Positions 8,431 through 16,672 of a stretch of DNA of 64,000 nt are shown here, one piece after another (the first letter of the stretch is position 1; each line of letters starts with the position of its first letter). A program made the position numbers and the translations under genes. Origin of the DNA: an uncultured bacterium (GTDB lineage Bacteria; Elusimicrobiota; Elusimicrobia; Elusimicrobiales; Elusimicrobiaceae). Below the pieces are notes generated by a model. It was not told the origin of the DNA, ran no database searches, and saw only the letters and a program-made list of their open reading frames with translations. The stretch is taken from NCBI GenBank assembly GCA_949297775.1, contig CASFTM010000001.1, positions 1-64,000 on the forward strand, given 5' to 3'.

Positions 8431-9252
8431 ATGCATTTTTCCATACGTTTACAAATTTTTCTGCGTTCGTTTCTGCTGCAGACGGGCTGGAATTATATGA
8501 AATATCAAAACCTGGGCCTCACTTTTGTTATGCTTCCCTTTTTAAGGCACACCTATCAAAACGATAAAGAAGCCATGCCCTCGGTATTGCAGCGCTATTT
8601 GGAAATTTTCAACACCCAGCCGGTTATGGCCTCCTTCTGTTTTGGCGCACTGGCTAAACAAGAAGAAGCCATCGCCAAGGCGGAATCGCTCACCAGATTT
8701 AAGGAAAAAGTAACAGAATGGGAGTCTATCAAAAAAAGTTTATCCATTACCACGGCCTCTATTGGAGACAGATTATTTTGGGGAGCGCTCAAACCGCTCA
8801 CTTTACTGATTGCACTATTTATTTGGCTGATGTTAGGCATAAACTTTTTTGAAATCAATTCCTCCGTTAAAATACCGCTGGCTTATGTGTTTTGTGCGGG
8901 AGGAATCGCATTTTTTATATTTAACGCCATTTCCCTATTTGTAAAATGGCAAGGCATTAAAATCAGTTACGACGCCTCCGAAAAAACCTGCTTCGGACTA
9001 ACGCGTTTTGACTGGAACAAAACCATCTACAACGCCAAACGCATTGGCTTGGTGTTTGCGGTGGGGATGATTTTGTTCGGCATCTATCATTACCTGAAAG
9101 ATTTTACAGCGCTGGACGTGCACTTTGTTACGCGGGCCGTTATCGTGTTGTTCTTTGTAATGATTAGCTTCGTTACCCGCAAGTTACGTATACCGAACAT
9201 GTACTTATATCTGGCGGCGGTGGGCGTATTCAACATCGTCTGCTATTTATAA
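8431..9252 (+). CDS. PTS mannose/fructose/sorbose-family EIID component
   Basis: EIID is the second membrane subunit of the mannose-type permease. In 273 residues the N-terminal part has the family pattern (FLLQTGWNYMKYQNLGLTFVMLPFL) and the C-terminal half has three to four membrane spans. The ATG at 8431 follows a weak AAGGTGAG ribosome site directly after the EIIC stop. With EIIA, EIIB and EIIC this completes a four-gene permease, followed by its own HPr and enzyme I. Confidence 0.92.
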   Translation: MHFSIRLQIFLRSFLLQTGWNYMKYQNLGLTFVMLPFLRHTYQNDKEAMPSVLQRYLEIFNTQPVMASFCFGALAKQEEAIAKAESLTRFKEKVTEWESIKKSLSITTASIGDRLFWGALKPLTLLIALFIWLMLGINFFEINSSVKIPLAYVFCAGGIAFFIFNAISLFVKWQGIKISYDASEKTCFGLTRFDWNKTIYNAKRIGLVFAVGMILFGIYHYLKDFTALDVHFVTRAVIVLFFVMISFVTRKLRIPNMYLYLAAVGVFNIVCYL

Positions 9253-9266
9253 AGCAAGAGGCATAT

Positions 9267-9536
9267 GTGATACAGCAAGACATTAAAATTATTAACCGCT
9301 TGGGCCTGCATGCCCGCCCTGCTGCTTTAATTGCGCAGACGGCAGCCGGCTTCGCCTGTGATATCCAGCTTTCCAAAGACCAGGTAAACGTCAACGCCAA
9401 AAGTATTATGGGCGTGATGATGCTGGCTGCGGAATTTGGCTCCCAGGTGCGCCTGACCACAAACGGGTCGGACGAAAAAGAGGCTTTTGAAGCTATAAAA
9501 AAATTGTTTGAAGACAAATTCAATGAAGAATTCTAA
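9267..9536 (+). CDS. ptsH: Phosphocarrier protein HPr
   Basis: HPr passes phosphate from enzyme I to EIIA. The start is GTG at 9267 (ATG at 9265 is followed at once by a stop), with an AGAGG-like site upstream. In 89 residues, His15 in LGLHARPA is the catalytic phosphorylation site. Ser46 in AKSIMGVM is the HprK target. Both regulatory residues are therefore present, so the hprK-ptsH switch in this operon should be functional. Confidence 0.96.
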   Translation: MIQQDIKIINRLGLHARPAALIAQTAAGFACDIQLSKDQVNVNAKSIMGVMMLAAEFGSQVRLTTNGSDEKEAFEAIKKLFEDKFNEEF

Positions 9537-9549
9537 CCAGGAACGCAGT

Positions 9550-11292
9550 ATGCTTGTATTAAAAGGCGTGGCCGCCAGCCCGGGCGTAGCCATCGGGCCG
9601 GCTGTACTGCTTCCGGGTGAAAGTTTTGCCGTTACACGGCAATATGTAGAAGCAAGCGAAGTAAAAAGCGAACTGCAAAAAATACGGACAGCGATGCAAA
9701 AAACGTTGGCGGAACTGGACGCCTGCGAGCAAAAAGTTCTGTCTACCCTGGGGGCGGAATACGCCAATTTGATGTCCACCCACAAACTGATTTTGCAGGA
9801 CCCTTCGCTAAAAGATTCCGTTTCCAAAAAAATCCGCACGGAACACCTTTCCGCACAAGCGGCTATTTTCCTGACGCTGCAAGAGCTGGCTGCCAGTTTT
9901 GATAAGATAGAAGATCCCTTTTTTAAAGAGCGCCGCAACGATATTTTTGACGTAGGCAAGCGCCTCGTCAACAATTTGGAAGGAGGCAAGCAGGAATTTC
10001 TAGCCGCTATCCACAAGCCTTCCCTGTTGGTGGCGCACAATCTGTATCCATCCGATACCATTAACCTGCAGGAAAACCAAGTAATCGGTTTTTGCACCGA
10101 TGTCGGCGGCAAAACCAGCCACACCGCTTTGCTGGCCCAAAGTTTGAATATTCCCGCCGTGGTAGGGTTATCCACCGCGTCCAAAGACGTGCAATCCGGC
10201 GACACGCTGATTATTGACGGAGAAAACGGCCTTTTGGTAATCAATCCGGACAAATACACGCTGTCCAATTACCGCAAAATCCAGCGGGAGCTGAAGAAAA
10301 CCGAAGCGCTTTTAAAAACAATCAATCACCTGCCGGTCATCACGGAAGACGGGCACGCCGTCAAACTGTTGGTAAACTTTGACCCGCGAACCGATACCAA
10401 GGAAAACAAACGTTTAATTACCGACGGTTTGGGCCTGCTGCGCACGGAATTTTTGTATATGAACACGCCCACTCCCCCCGCTGAGGAGGAGCAGTATCAG
10501 GCCTATTTGGCTATCGCCAAACGCTTTGATATGCGCCCGGTTACCATAAGGCTGGCGGATTTGGGGGCGGACAAACTGCCCGATTTTCCGTTGGATGAAT
10601 TTGATCAGGACGAAAACCCCTTTATGGGATGCCGCGGTATCCGGCTTTTCTTAAAAAACCCGGATTTAATGCATACCCAGCTGCGCGCCATTATCCGCGC
10701 CGCCTGCGAAGTGCCCGCCCAAATGAAAATTATGATCCCGATGCTTTCTTCAGTGGAAGAAGTTCGCCACGTGCGCGCTGCTTATGACCAGGCGTTAAAA
10801 GAAATTGAAGCCGAAGGCAAAAAACCCGTCAACCGCGTGGCCCTGGGTGCGATGATTGAAGTGCCCGCCGCCGCCATTGCACTGGACGGGATGATCCATT
10901 TGCTGGATTTTATTTCCATTGGCACTAATGACTTGATACAATATTTAGTAGCGGTGGACCGCGTCAACCAGGAAGTAGCCCATATGTACGACCCCTGCCA
11001 CCCGGCAGTAGGGCGCACCATTAACCAAATTATCCAGACCGCCCATAAGCGCGGCAAGAAGGTAAGCATCTGCGGGGAAATTGCTTCCGACAGCAAAATG
11101 CTGCCCCTTTTATTAGGCTGGGGGATAGACGCGCTTTCCGTCACGCCGCGGATGTATCTGCGGGTGAAGAACAACATCCGCAATTTGAATTTTGAAACTT
11201 GTTCCGACCTGGCCCAGGCGGCTCTTTTGATGGGAAGTTCGGAAGAAATTAGAAACTTAATTGAGCAGAACGACAAAAATGAAGATTCGTAA
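9550..11292 (+). CDS. ptsI: PTS enzyme I (phosphoenolpyruvate-protein phosphotransferase)
   Basis: Enzyme I takes phosphate from phosphoenolpyruvate and gives it to HPr. I place the start at ATG 9550 behind CAGGAA. In-frame ATGs at 9508 and 9523 would overlap ptsH and add 14 or 9 residues. The 580 residues carry the N-terminal start VLKGVAASPGVAIGPA and the phospho-histidine motif GGKTSHTALLA (His near 191). The PEP-binding barrel has LADLGADKLPD, NPFMGCRGIRLF, SIGTNDLIQY and ICGEIAS. It overlaps lepA by 14 bases. Confidence 0.96.
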   Translation: MLVLKGVAASPGVAIGPAVLLPGESFAVTRQYVEASEVKSELQKIRTAMQKTLAELDACEQKVLSTLGAEYANLMSTHKLILQDPSLKDSVSKKIRTEHLSAQAAIFLTLQELAASFDKIEDPFFKERRNDIFDVGKRLVNNLEGGKQEFLAAIHKPSLLVAHNLYPSDTINLQENQVIGFCTDVGGKTSHTALLAQSLNIPAVVGLSTASKDVQSGDTLIIDGENGLLVINPDKYTLSNYRKIQRELKKTEALLKTINHLPVITEDGHAVKLLVNFDPRTDTKENKRLITDGLGLLRTEFLYMNTPTPPAEEEQYQAYLAIAKRFDMRPVTIRLADLGADKLPDFPLDEFDQDENPFMGCRGIRLFLKNPDLMHTQLRAIIRAACEVPAQMKIMIPMLSSVEEVRHVRAAYDQALKEIEAEGKKPVNRVALGAMIEVPAAAIALDGMIHLLDFISIGTNDLIQYLVAVDRVNQEVAHMYDPCHPAVGRTINQIIQTAHKRGKKVSICGEIASDSKMLPLLLGWGIDALSVTPRMYLRVKNNIRNLNFETCSDLAQAALLMGSSEEIRNLIEQNDKNEDS

Positions 11293-13108
11293 CTTTTCCA
11301 TTGTAGCCCACATTGACCACGGCAAAACGACCCTTTCCGACCGTATTTTAGAAGATACCGGCACCGTACCCAAACGCAAAATGCAAGCCCAGCTGTTAGA
11401 CGGCATGGACCTGGAACGCGAACGCGGCATTACTATTAAAGCCAAGGCGGTACGCATCCAATACAAAGACTATATTTTAAACTTAATTGACACGCCCGGG
11501 CACGTAGATTTTTCCTACGAAGTGGCCCGCTCCCTGCGCGCGTGCGAAGGGGTGCTTTTGTTGGTGGACGCCTCGCAAGGGGTGGAAGCGCAGACCGTCG
11601 CCCACGCCCATTTGGCGCAAAGCCTGGGGCTGAAAATCATCCCGGTAATGAACAAAGTGGATTTGTCCCAATCTGACGCGGACGCCTCGGAAGAACAGCT
11701 GTGGGATATTTTAAAAGAACCCGTGGAAGCCGAACGCGTCAGCGCCAAAACCGGGATGGGGATTGAACATTTGCTGGACCGCATTGTGGCGGATATTCCC
11801 GCCCCGCAGGGCGACCCAAACGCCCCGTTGCGTGCACTTATTTTTGATTCGTATTACGACCCTTTCCGCGGCGTGATTATGTACATCCGGCTGGTGGACG
11901 GCAGCATTAAACCGGGGCAGGTCATTCAGTTTATGTCTTCCGGCTCTTCCTATAAAACGGAAGAAATCGGCTTTATGACGCCCAAACAACTGCATAAAAC
12001 CGACCGGCTTTCCGCCGGAGAAGTAGGCTATTTGGTCGCCGGGATAAAAGACATACACCAGGTAAAAGTGGGCGATACCGTCACCCTGGCGGAACGCCCG
12101 GCGCAGGAAGCCTTGCCCGGATACGCCGACGCAAAACCCGTGGTGTTTGCCAGTATTTTCCCAGTAGAAACGACGGATTTCCCACTGCTTCGCAAAGCAT
12201 TGGAAAAATTGAATTTGTCAGATTCTTCCTTCCACTACCAAAGCGAAACTTCCAAAGCGCTGGGCTTTGGGTTCCGCCTGGGATTTATGGGCATTTTGCA
12301 TATTGAAATTGTAAAAGAACGCTTGGAGCGCGAGTTTAATCTCTCGCTCATCGCCACAAGCCCCAACGTGGTGTATCACGTCAAATTTACGCCGCGCAAA
12401 TCCCACCCGCAGGAGCTGGCCGCCCTGCCGGACGCACCGGACGATCCCGGTTATAAAATCATTGATAACCCGGCCAATTTCCCACCGCACGGCGATATTA
12501 TAGACATCAAAGAACCCGTCATTCACATTACGCTCGTGACCCCGGTGGAATTTATGGACGGCGTGATGACTCTTTTAAAAGAAAAACGCGGAACTTTTAT
12601 GAGTATGGACCATTTGTCCAACCAACGCGTGATTATCAAATACGAAATGCCTATGGGAGAAATGGTAATTGATTTTTACAACAAATTAAAATCCGTTTCC
12701 AAGGGCTACGCGTCGTTTGACTATGAAGTGGCCGGATTTAGAAGCTCCGACGTGGTGTTGATGGAAATTTTACTGCATGGTTCGCCGGTGGATGCATTGT
12801 CCGTCGTGGTGCATAAGGACAAAGCCCAAACGATGGGCCGCGCGCTGTGCGCCAAACTCAAAGAGCTCATCGGGCGGCAACAGTTTGAAGTGGCCGTACA
12901 GGCGGCGGTAAACGGAAAAGTCATCGCGCGCGAAACCATCCCTGCCTTCCGCAAAGATGTTATCGCCAAATGCTACGGCGGCGATATTACCCGCAAACGC
13001 AAATTACTGGAAAAACAGAAAGAAGGTAAAAAGAGAATGAAGTCTATCGGCAGTTTGAACATTCCGCAGGAAGCGTTTGTGGCAATGCTGAAAATTGACG
13101 AAGAATAA
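11279..13108 (+). CDS. lepA: Elongation factor 4 (LepA) GTPase
   Basis: LepA is a ribosome-associated GTPase linked to 30S maturation and to back-translocation of stalled ribosomes. The start is ATG at 11279, giving MKIRNFSIVAHIDHGKTTL; a TTG at 11261 would add six residues. It has G1 AHIDHGKTT, G3 DTPGH, G4 NKVD and the LepA C-terminal domain with the basic tail KRKLLEKQKEGKKRMK. At 609 residues it has the usual length. It is the last gene of the PTS operon, a placement that looks like read-through and not shared function. Confidence 0.96.
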   Translation: MKIRNFSIVAHIDHGKTTLSDRILEDTGTVPKRKMQAQLLDGMDLERERGITIKAKAVRIQYKDYILNLIDTPGHVDFSYEVARSLRACEGVLLLVDASQGVEAQTVAHAHLAQSLGLKIIPVMNKVDLSQSDADASEEQLWDILKEPVEAERVSAKTGMGIEHLLDRIVADIPAPQGDPNAPLRALIFDSYYDPFRGVIMYIRLVDGSIKPGQVIQFMSSGSSYKTEEIGFMTPKQLHKTDRLSAGEVGYLVAGIKDIHQVKVGDTVTLAERPAQEALPGYADAKPVVFASIFPVETTDFPLLRKALEKLNLSDSSFHYQSETSKALGFGFRLGFMGILHIEIVKERLEREFNLSLIATSPNVVYHVKFTPRKSHPQELAALPDAPDDPGYKIIDNPANFPPHGDIIDIKEPVIHITLVTPVEFMDGVMTLLKEKRGTFMSMDHLSNQRVIIKYEMPMGEMVIDFYNKLKSVSKGYASFDYEVAGFRSSDVVLMEILLHGSPVDALSVVVHKDKAQTMGRALCAKLKELIGRQQFEVAVQAAVNGKVIARETIPAFRKDVIAKCYGGDITRKRKLLEKQKEGKKRMKSIGSLNIPQEAFVAMLKIDEE

Positions 13109-13123
13109 TGTTTCTTTCCCAAC

Positions 13124-13155
13124 AAAAAGCCCGGCTTTCAGCCGGGCTTTTTTAT
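13124..13155. terminator. Terminator shared by lepA and pilin 1
   Basis: AAAGCCCGGC and GCCGGGCTTT flank a 5-base loop. A T run follows on the plus strand and an A run precedes, so it can act in both directions. It lies between the convergent lepA and pilin genes. Confidence 0.9.
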
Positions 13156-13168
13156 GGTTTGGATGGAA

Positions 13169-13687
13169 TTATTGTGTTACAAAACTAAAACTTTTACACA
13201 CTTCCGTGCAGTGAGGCAAAGGGCCAGAACAAGTAATCCGTCCGGGATAGTCGGAATTGTCAAAATATACATGGAACAAGCAGGAATCTTCAAAGGAAGC
13301 CCAGCAATTACTGCCGACCCCTCCTCTGACCAACCACCCGTTGGAAGAAGTCGGCGAACTGATATTATCTATACAGGTTCCATTGCTATAAGCGACTTGT
13401 CCCACTGACTCTCCAAAATGGACCTCCCCTTTTGGAAGAGCCACATCCAACTGCGTCAAATCATCCGTATAACTGCCGTTGGCCATATAGTAGGTTTCCT
13501 GTGCGTCTTTGATTCCTTTTAACAAAGGCCACATACTGTTCATACGGCTTTTTAAGACTGCTTTTTGATATTGAGGCAATGCCACCGCCGCCAAAATACC
13601 AATGATTAAAACAACTACTAACAGTTCTATTAGCGTAAATCCGGCGTTTTTCTGGCCCGGGAAGGTTTTTTGATAAATTTTGGTCAT
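13169..13687 (-). CDS. Type IV pilin-like protein (pilin 1)
   Basis: This is a major-pilin or pseudopilin-type subunit. After a short leader with KNAG comes the prepilin peptidase site and the hydrophobic helix [20 protein letters not shown], then ALPQYQKAV. The globular C-domain of about 130 residues has cysteines that can form disulfides and ends [19 protein letters not shown]. The start is ATG at 13687 (TTG at 13693 is possible). There is no SD. A -10-like box ends 6 bases upstream, so the mRNA may be leaderless. The gene stands alone, with no assembly genes nearby. It is close to pilin 2 at both ends but differs in the middle. Confidence 0.92.
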   Translation of the reverse strand: MTKIYQKTFPGQKNAGFTLIELLVVVLIIGILAAVALPQYQKAVLKSRMNSMWPLLKGIKDAQETYYMANGSYTDDLTQLDVALPKGEVHFGESVGQVAYSNGTCIDNISSPTSSNGWLVRGGVGSNCWASFEDSCLFHVYFDNSDYPGRITCSGPLPHCTEVCKSFSFVTQ

Positions 13688-13721
13688 AGCCAAAATTTAT
13701 CAAAAAAAAAAAACAAATCAA
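13672..13721 (-). promoter_or_regulatory. Pilin 1 promoter module: TTGATT, T12 spacer, palindrome over the start codon
   Basis: Read on the minus strand: TTGATT (13721-13716), a 16-base spacer containing T12 (13713-13702), TAAATT (13699-13694), six bases, then ATG at 13687. A perfect palindrome with 12-bp arms, GATAAATTTTGG at 13672-13683 and CCAAAATTTATC at 13690-13701, surrounds the start codon. The same module occurs at the two other pilin genes. Confidence 0.6.
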
Positions 13722-13836
13722 GGTCTCCTAGGCCCGGGGGCTCTGCCTCGGACAGGGCTTGGCAAAAACGGTACTTACACCATAGGGAACAACCTGTTGG
13801 GGGCGCTCACGCAAAAGCAAGCCGTCCCTTCCCTTT

Positions 13837-13915
13837 CTTTGTCCGTTAACGCGATTAGTGGCGCCAGACTGCTTTCGCAATGCCGCGCCCTTGCGCAACG
13901 GCCCTCCAGGCCGCG
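13837..13915. repeat. Interspersed repeat unit upstream of pilin 1
   Basis: A degenerate copy of the ~88-base repeat family also seen at 16032, 48381 and 59836. The core GTCCGTTAACGCGATTAGT begins at 13841. It is followed by the ACTG...CGCAATG...GCGCAAC segment and a GGCC-rich hairpin near 13900. Confidence 0.6.
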
Positions 13916-13954
13916 TGCCCCGCACGTCCCCTCGTTATTTGCTAAAATAATACT

Positions 13955-14827
13955 ATGATTTTGGAAGGACGTGCATTGGCTGCCCATATCCGCAAAACCC
14001 TGCCCGCCAGGGCCGAGGCTGTTTGCCAAAAAATGGGACGCCCGATTAAACTTTGCGCCATCGGCTCTACCGAAGACTATGGGGCTTACCTTTACTTAAA
14101 AAAAGAAGTGGAAGCCGCCCAAAAATTAGGCGTACAAACCCAAATTTTTGAAATTAATAACGAAACGCCCGCGTCCGATTTTTTGGCCCTGGTGGAACGA
14201 TTGTCCGCGGATAACGGCACTGACGCGATTTTAATTCCGCGGCCGTTGCCGGCTCATTTAGCCGCCACGGACTTTGCCGACCGCCTGGCCCCGCAAAAAG
14301 ACATTGACGGAATGTCCAACATCAACGCCGGTAACTTGTTTTTATGCAAAACCTGGGCGGAAATCCAAGCTTTAAAAGGTTTTGTGCCCTGCACGGCGGC
14401 GGCAGTTATCCGATTGCTGCAATACCACCATATCCCGCTGGAAGGAACCGAAACCGCCGTCATCGGCCGTTCCAGCACCGTAGGCCGGCCGCTGGCGCAT
14501 TTGCTGACGTGCCAGAACGCTACTGTCAAAATTTGCCATACCAAAACGGATTTGCCGCGCGCCGTAAAAGACGCGGATTTAATCTGCTCCGCCGCCGGCG
14601 CTCCCGGGTTGATTAATGCCGCCTGGCTGCGGCCCGGAGCCACCTTGATAGATATTTCCACCAATTGGCACAACGACCGCCTTTGCGGCGACGCCGACCC
14701 TCAAACCCTGGAATTGCGCGGAATATCGTATTCTCCGGTACCCGGCGGAGTGGGGCCGGTAACTCTTGCAGTATTGCTGGAAAACATTATACTATCAGGT
14801 GAGAGAAAACTTAAGGAGAACGTATGA
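13955..14827 (+). CDS. folD: Bifunctional methylenetetrahydrofolate dehydrogenase/cyclohydrolase
   Basis: FolD interconverts 5,10-methylene-, methenyl- and 10-formyl-tetrahydrofolate with NADP. The 290 residues have the catalytic region GAYLYLKKEVEAA (Lys near 49), LIPRPLPAH, KDIDGMSNINAGN, PCTAAAVIRLL, the nucleotide motif VIGRSSTVGRPLA and the end signature PGGVGPVTLAVL. ATG at 13955 has no ribosome site. TAAAAT at 13943-13948 ends six bases before it, so the transcript is probably leaderless. The gene overlaps the following lipoprotein gene by 4 bases. Confidence 0.95.
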   Translation: MILEGRALAAHIRKTLPARAEAVCQKMGRPIKLCAIGSTEDYGAYLYLKKEVEAAQKLGVQTQIFEINNETPASDFLALVERLSADNGTDAILIPRPLPAHLAATDFADRLAPQKDIDGMSNINAGNLFLCKTWAEIQALKGFVPCTAAAVIRLLQYHHIPLEGTETAVIGRSSTVGRPLAHLLTCQNATVKICHTKTDLPRAVKDADLICSAAGAPGLINAAWLRPGATLIDISTNWHNDRLCGDADPQTLELRGISYSPVPGGVGPVTLAVLLENIILSGERKLKENV

Positions 14828-15243
14828 AAACATTTCCCGCCCTTTTGGCTGTTCTTGTATGCGCCGGGTTCTTAACCGCGTGCACCACCAACAAACAACG
14901 TGAAGAAAAATACCACCGCAAAATTTATTTGACGGAAGAAGATTATTTGGAAGATTTATCCGCTGATGCCGTAAAAGAACGGCGCGAAACACCGCCGAAT
15001 GTGGAATCCGAATACATCTTTAACGTCGGGCCCGAAACCGTAAAAAATGTGTATTTCTTTGACGACCGCCAACAACCCAAAGTGCCGGGCCAGCCCAGCG
15101 AGGCCGATTACAAAAAGGAAAAACGCCTGTGGCAAAAGCCCAAACGCTACACCCCGGAACAATACTACGGGATGCAGGCCCCGGCGGAAGATTCTTCCCA
15201 AAGCGAAACCTCTTCCGCAATGGATTACGGGTACGATTATTAA
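14824..15243 (+). CDS. Small lipoprotein of unknown function
   Basis: A 139-residue predicted lipoprotein. The signal peptide MKTFPALLAVLVCAGFLTAC ends in the lipobox LTAC with the acylated cysteine near residue 20. The mature part is hydrophilic, rich in Tyr, Glu, Lys and Pro, and has no domain I recognise. The ATG at 14824 overlaps the folD stop and has AAGGAGAA upstream. No functional link to folD is evident. Confidence 0.8.
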   Translation: MKTFPALLAVLVCAGFLTACTTNKQREEKYHRKIYLTEEDYLEDLSADAVKERRETPPNVESEYIFNVGPETVKNVYFFDDRQQPKVPGQPSEADYKKEKRLWQKPKRYTPEQYYGMQAPAEDSSQSETSSAMDYGYDY

Positions 15244-15256
15244 ACCTTATCTAACC

Positions 15257-15288
15257 AAAAGCCCCTCTCAAATGAGCGGGGCTTTTTT
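15257..15288 (+). terminator. Terminator after the folD-lipoprotein unit
   Basis: AAAAGCCCC and GGGGCTTTTTT close a stem with inner pairing CTCA/TGAG, followed by a T run. Confidence 0.85.
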
Positions 15289-15301
15289 GTGGTTCCATTC
15301 G

Positions 15302-15997
15302 TTATACAAACAAATCAATGCAATCCGTAAAAATACCGTCCGCACCCTGTGCCTGCAAGGTCCGCGCCAGCGGCGCTTCGTTTACGGTATACAGGTAAAT
15401 TTTTAACCCGTTTTGGCGGCACACTTGCGCTATTTCCGGCGTAAAACGGGTGTAATTCATATGGACGCTTTCCGCCCCCAGGTGAAGTGCTTGTGAAACA
15501 TCAAAAGAGCGCGTTAATAGCCCGATACGCGCGTTTTTATTAAGTTGCCTTATCCGGGCCAGGGTATCGTAATCAAAGCTGGAAAAGAGAATTTTGGAAA
15601 GCAACTGCGGCGCCCGGTTTTGCAATTCCGTCAACAAGCGTTTTTCCAAGCCCGGGTAACGGTTATCATCGTTTTTGAGTTCTATATTTAATAAGGCCAG
15701 GTCGGGTTCCACCACCGGCAAAATTTCTTTCAGCTCCGGCACAAACACTTTTTGCCCGTCAAAGCGGTTCATCAGCGCATAGCGTTGCAAATCCGCCCGG
15801 GTAAGGTCTTTTAGCAGCACGTCCGCGCCGGCAGTAGACAGCAGGGAATAATCGTGGTGGACCGCCAAGGCACCGTCTTTTGTTAGGTGGACATCCAGCT
15901 CATAACAGGACGCCCCCAACTGCTGCGCCAAAGCAAAAGCGGGCACCGTATTTTGGACTTGGCGGGCCGAAGCCCCGCGATGTGCAAAGTAAAGCAT
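15302..15997 (-). CDS. Glycerophosphodiester phosphodiesterase
   Basis: This enzyme cleaves glycerophosphodiesters, the products of phospholipid turnover, to glycerol-3-phosphate and an alcohol. The 231 residues show the GDPD barrel: FAHRGASA with the catalytic histidine near residue 6, YELDVHLTKDG with the metal-binding Glu/Asp, VHHDYSL with the second histidine, then NIELKND, and VNEAPLARTLQAQGADGIFTD at the end. There is no signal peptide, so it is cytoplasmic. A TACACT box lies 5 bases before the ATG and SD support is poor, so it may be another leaderless gene. Confidence 0.93.
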   Translation of the reverse strand: MLYFAHRGASARQVQNTVPAFALAQQLGASCYELDVHLTKDGALAVHHDYSLLSTAGADVLLKDLTRADLQRYALMNRFDGQKVFVPELKEILPVVEPDLALLNIELKNDDNRYPGLEKRLLTELQNRAPQLLSKILFSSFDYDTLARIRQLNKNARIGLLTRSFDVSQALHLGAESVHMNYTRFTPEIAQVCRQNGLKIYLYTVNEAPLARTLQAQGADGIFTDCIDLFV

Positions 15998-16031
15998 ACC
16001 TTAGTGTAAAAAAATAAAAATCCCCTGACAA

Positions 16032-16310
16032 GGCCCAGAGCCTGGGCCCCCTACTCTATGCCCGTTCATGTGATTAGGTTAAGCCACACTATTTCAGCAA
16101 TGTTGCACGCTTACGCAACTGCCCAGATCCTGGGCCCCAGCTCTATGCCCGTTCATGTGATTAGATTAAGCCACACTATTTCAGCAATGTTGCACGCTTA
16201 CGCAACTGCCCAGAGCCTGGGCCCCCTGCTCTATGCCCGTTAACACGACTAGTCTAAGCCACACTGCTTTAAAATGTCGCACTATTCAAAAGAAAGCTGT
16301 TTCCTCTTAT
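16032..16310. repeat. Tandem array of the ~88-base interspersed repeat
   Basis: Three head-to-tail units have cores starting at 16059, 16146 and 16234 (spacings 87 and 88). The first two are almost identical; the third is degenerate after about 16260. Each unit begins with a short hairpin GGCCCAG-AGC-CTGGGCC (first at 16032-16048), followed by CTCTATGCCCGTT..., GCCACACT and a GCACGC-TTACGCAACTG segment. Open frames across it are a by-product of its period. Confidence 0.85.
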
Positions 16311-16439
16311 GCCGTTGCCGTTTAACCGGCCCTTTAGCCCCGTTTATAAAAATCCTTCCGGGCGGAAAAGAAATTTTATTGTTTGAGCGCGGGGCGAAGC
16401 GCCCGCGTGAGTTATAAAATTTCCCGTTTGGAAGTGATT

Positions 16440-16600
16440 TTTATGGGGCCCTGGGCCAGCGCTCTTTTTCGCCCTTTTTCTGGCGCCAGAAAAAGGGCCC
16501 TAGAAGAGGGGTCCTTCTCTATGCCCGCCAACGCAATGCCGGGAAGCACACGGTTTCTACACTGCCGCGCACGGCTAAAGCCGGCAAAGCCGGGCTTCCG
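16440..16600. repeat. Degenerate repeat copy with a 28-base perfect palindrome
   Basis: The palindrome has arms GCCCTTTTTCTGGC and GCCAGAAAAAGGGC (16471-16498) with no loop. It is followed by CTCTATGCCCGCCAACGC (from 16517) and ACACTGCCGCGCACGG, a worn copy of the repeat family. No gene lies in 15998-16672. Confidence 0.6.
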
Positions 16601-16626
16601 CTTTTTGGACGCGCCCCGACGCCAAC

Positions 16627-16659
16627 AAAAAGCCCTTTCCAAAAAGGAAAGGGCTTTAA
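16627..16659 (-). terminator. Terminator of the mscL operon
   Basis: AAAGCCCTTTCC and GGAAAGGGCTTT form a 12-bp stem with a 5-base loop. On the minus strand it is followed by TTTTTGTT. It lies just after the mscL stop. Confidence 0.88.
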
Positions 16660-16672
16660 AAACAACCGCAAT

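Noticed and set aside
9265-9269. ATG at 9265 as the HPr start
   Set aside because: It is followed immediately by TGA. The GTG at 9267 gives a full HPr with His15 and Ser46 in register.
16058-16243. Open frame with repeated MPVHVIRLSHTISAMLHAYA-type peptide
   Set aside because: It is the direct result of translating two identical 87-base tandem DNA repeats. It has no ribosome site and no relation to protein families.
16032-16260. Tandem repeats as a CRISPR array
   Set aside because: There are only three units, the units themselves are ~88 bases without variable spacers of constant length, and no cas genes are present.
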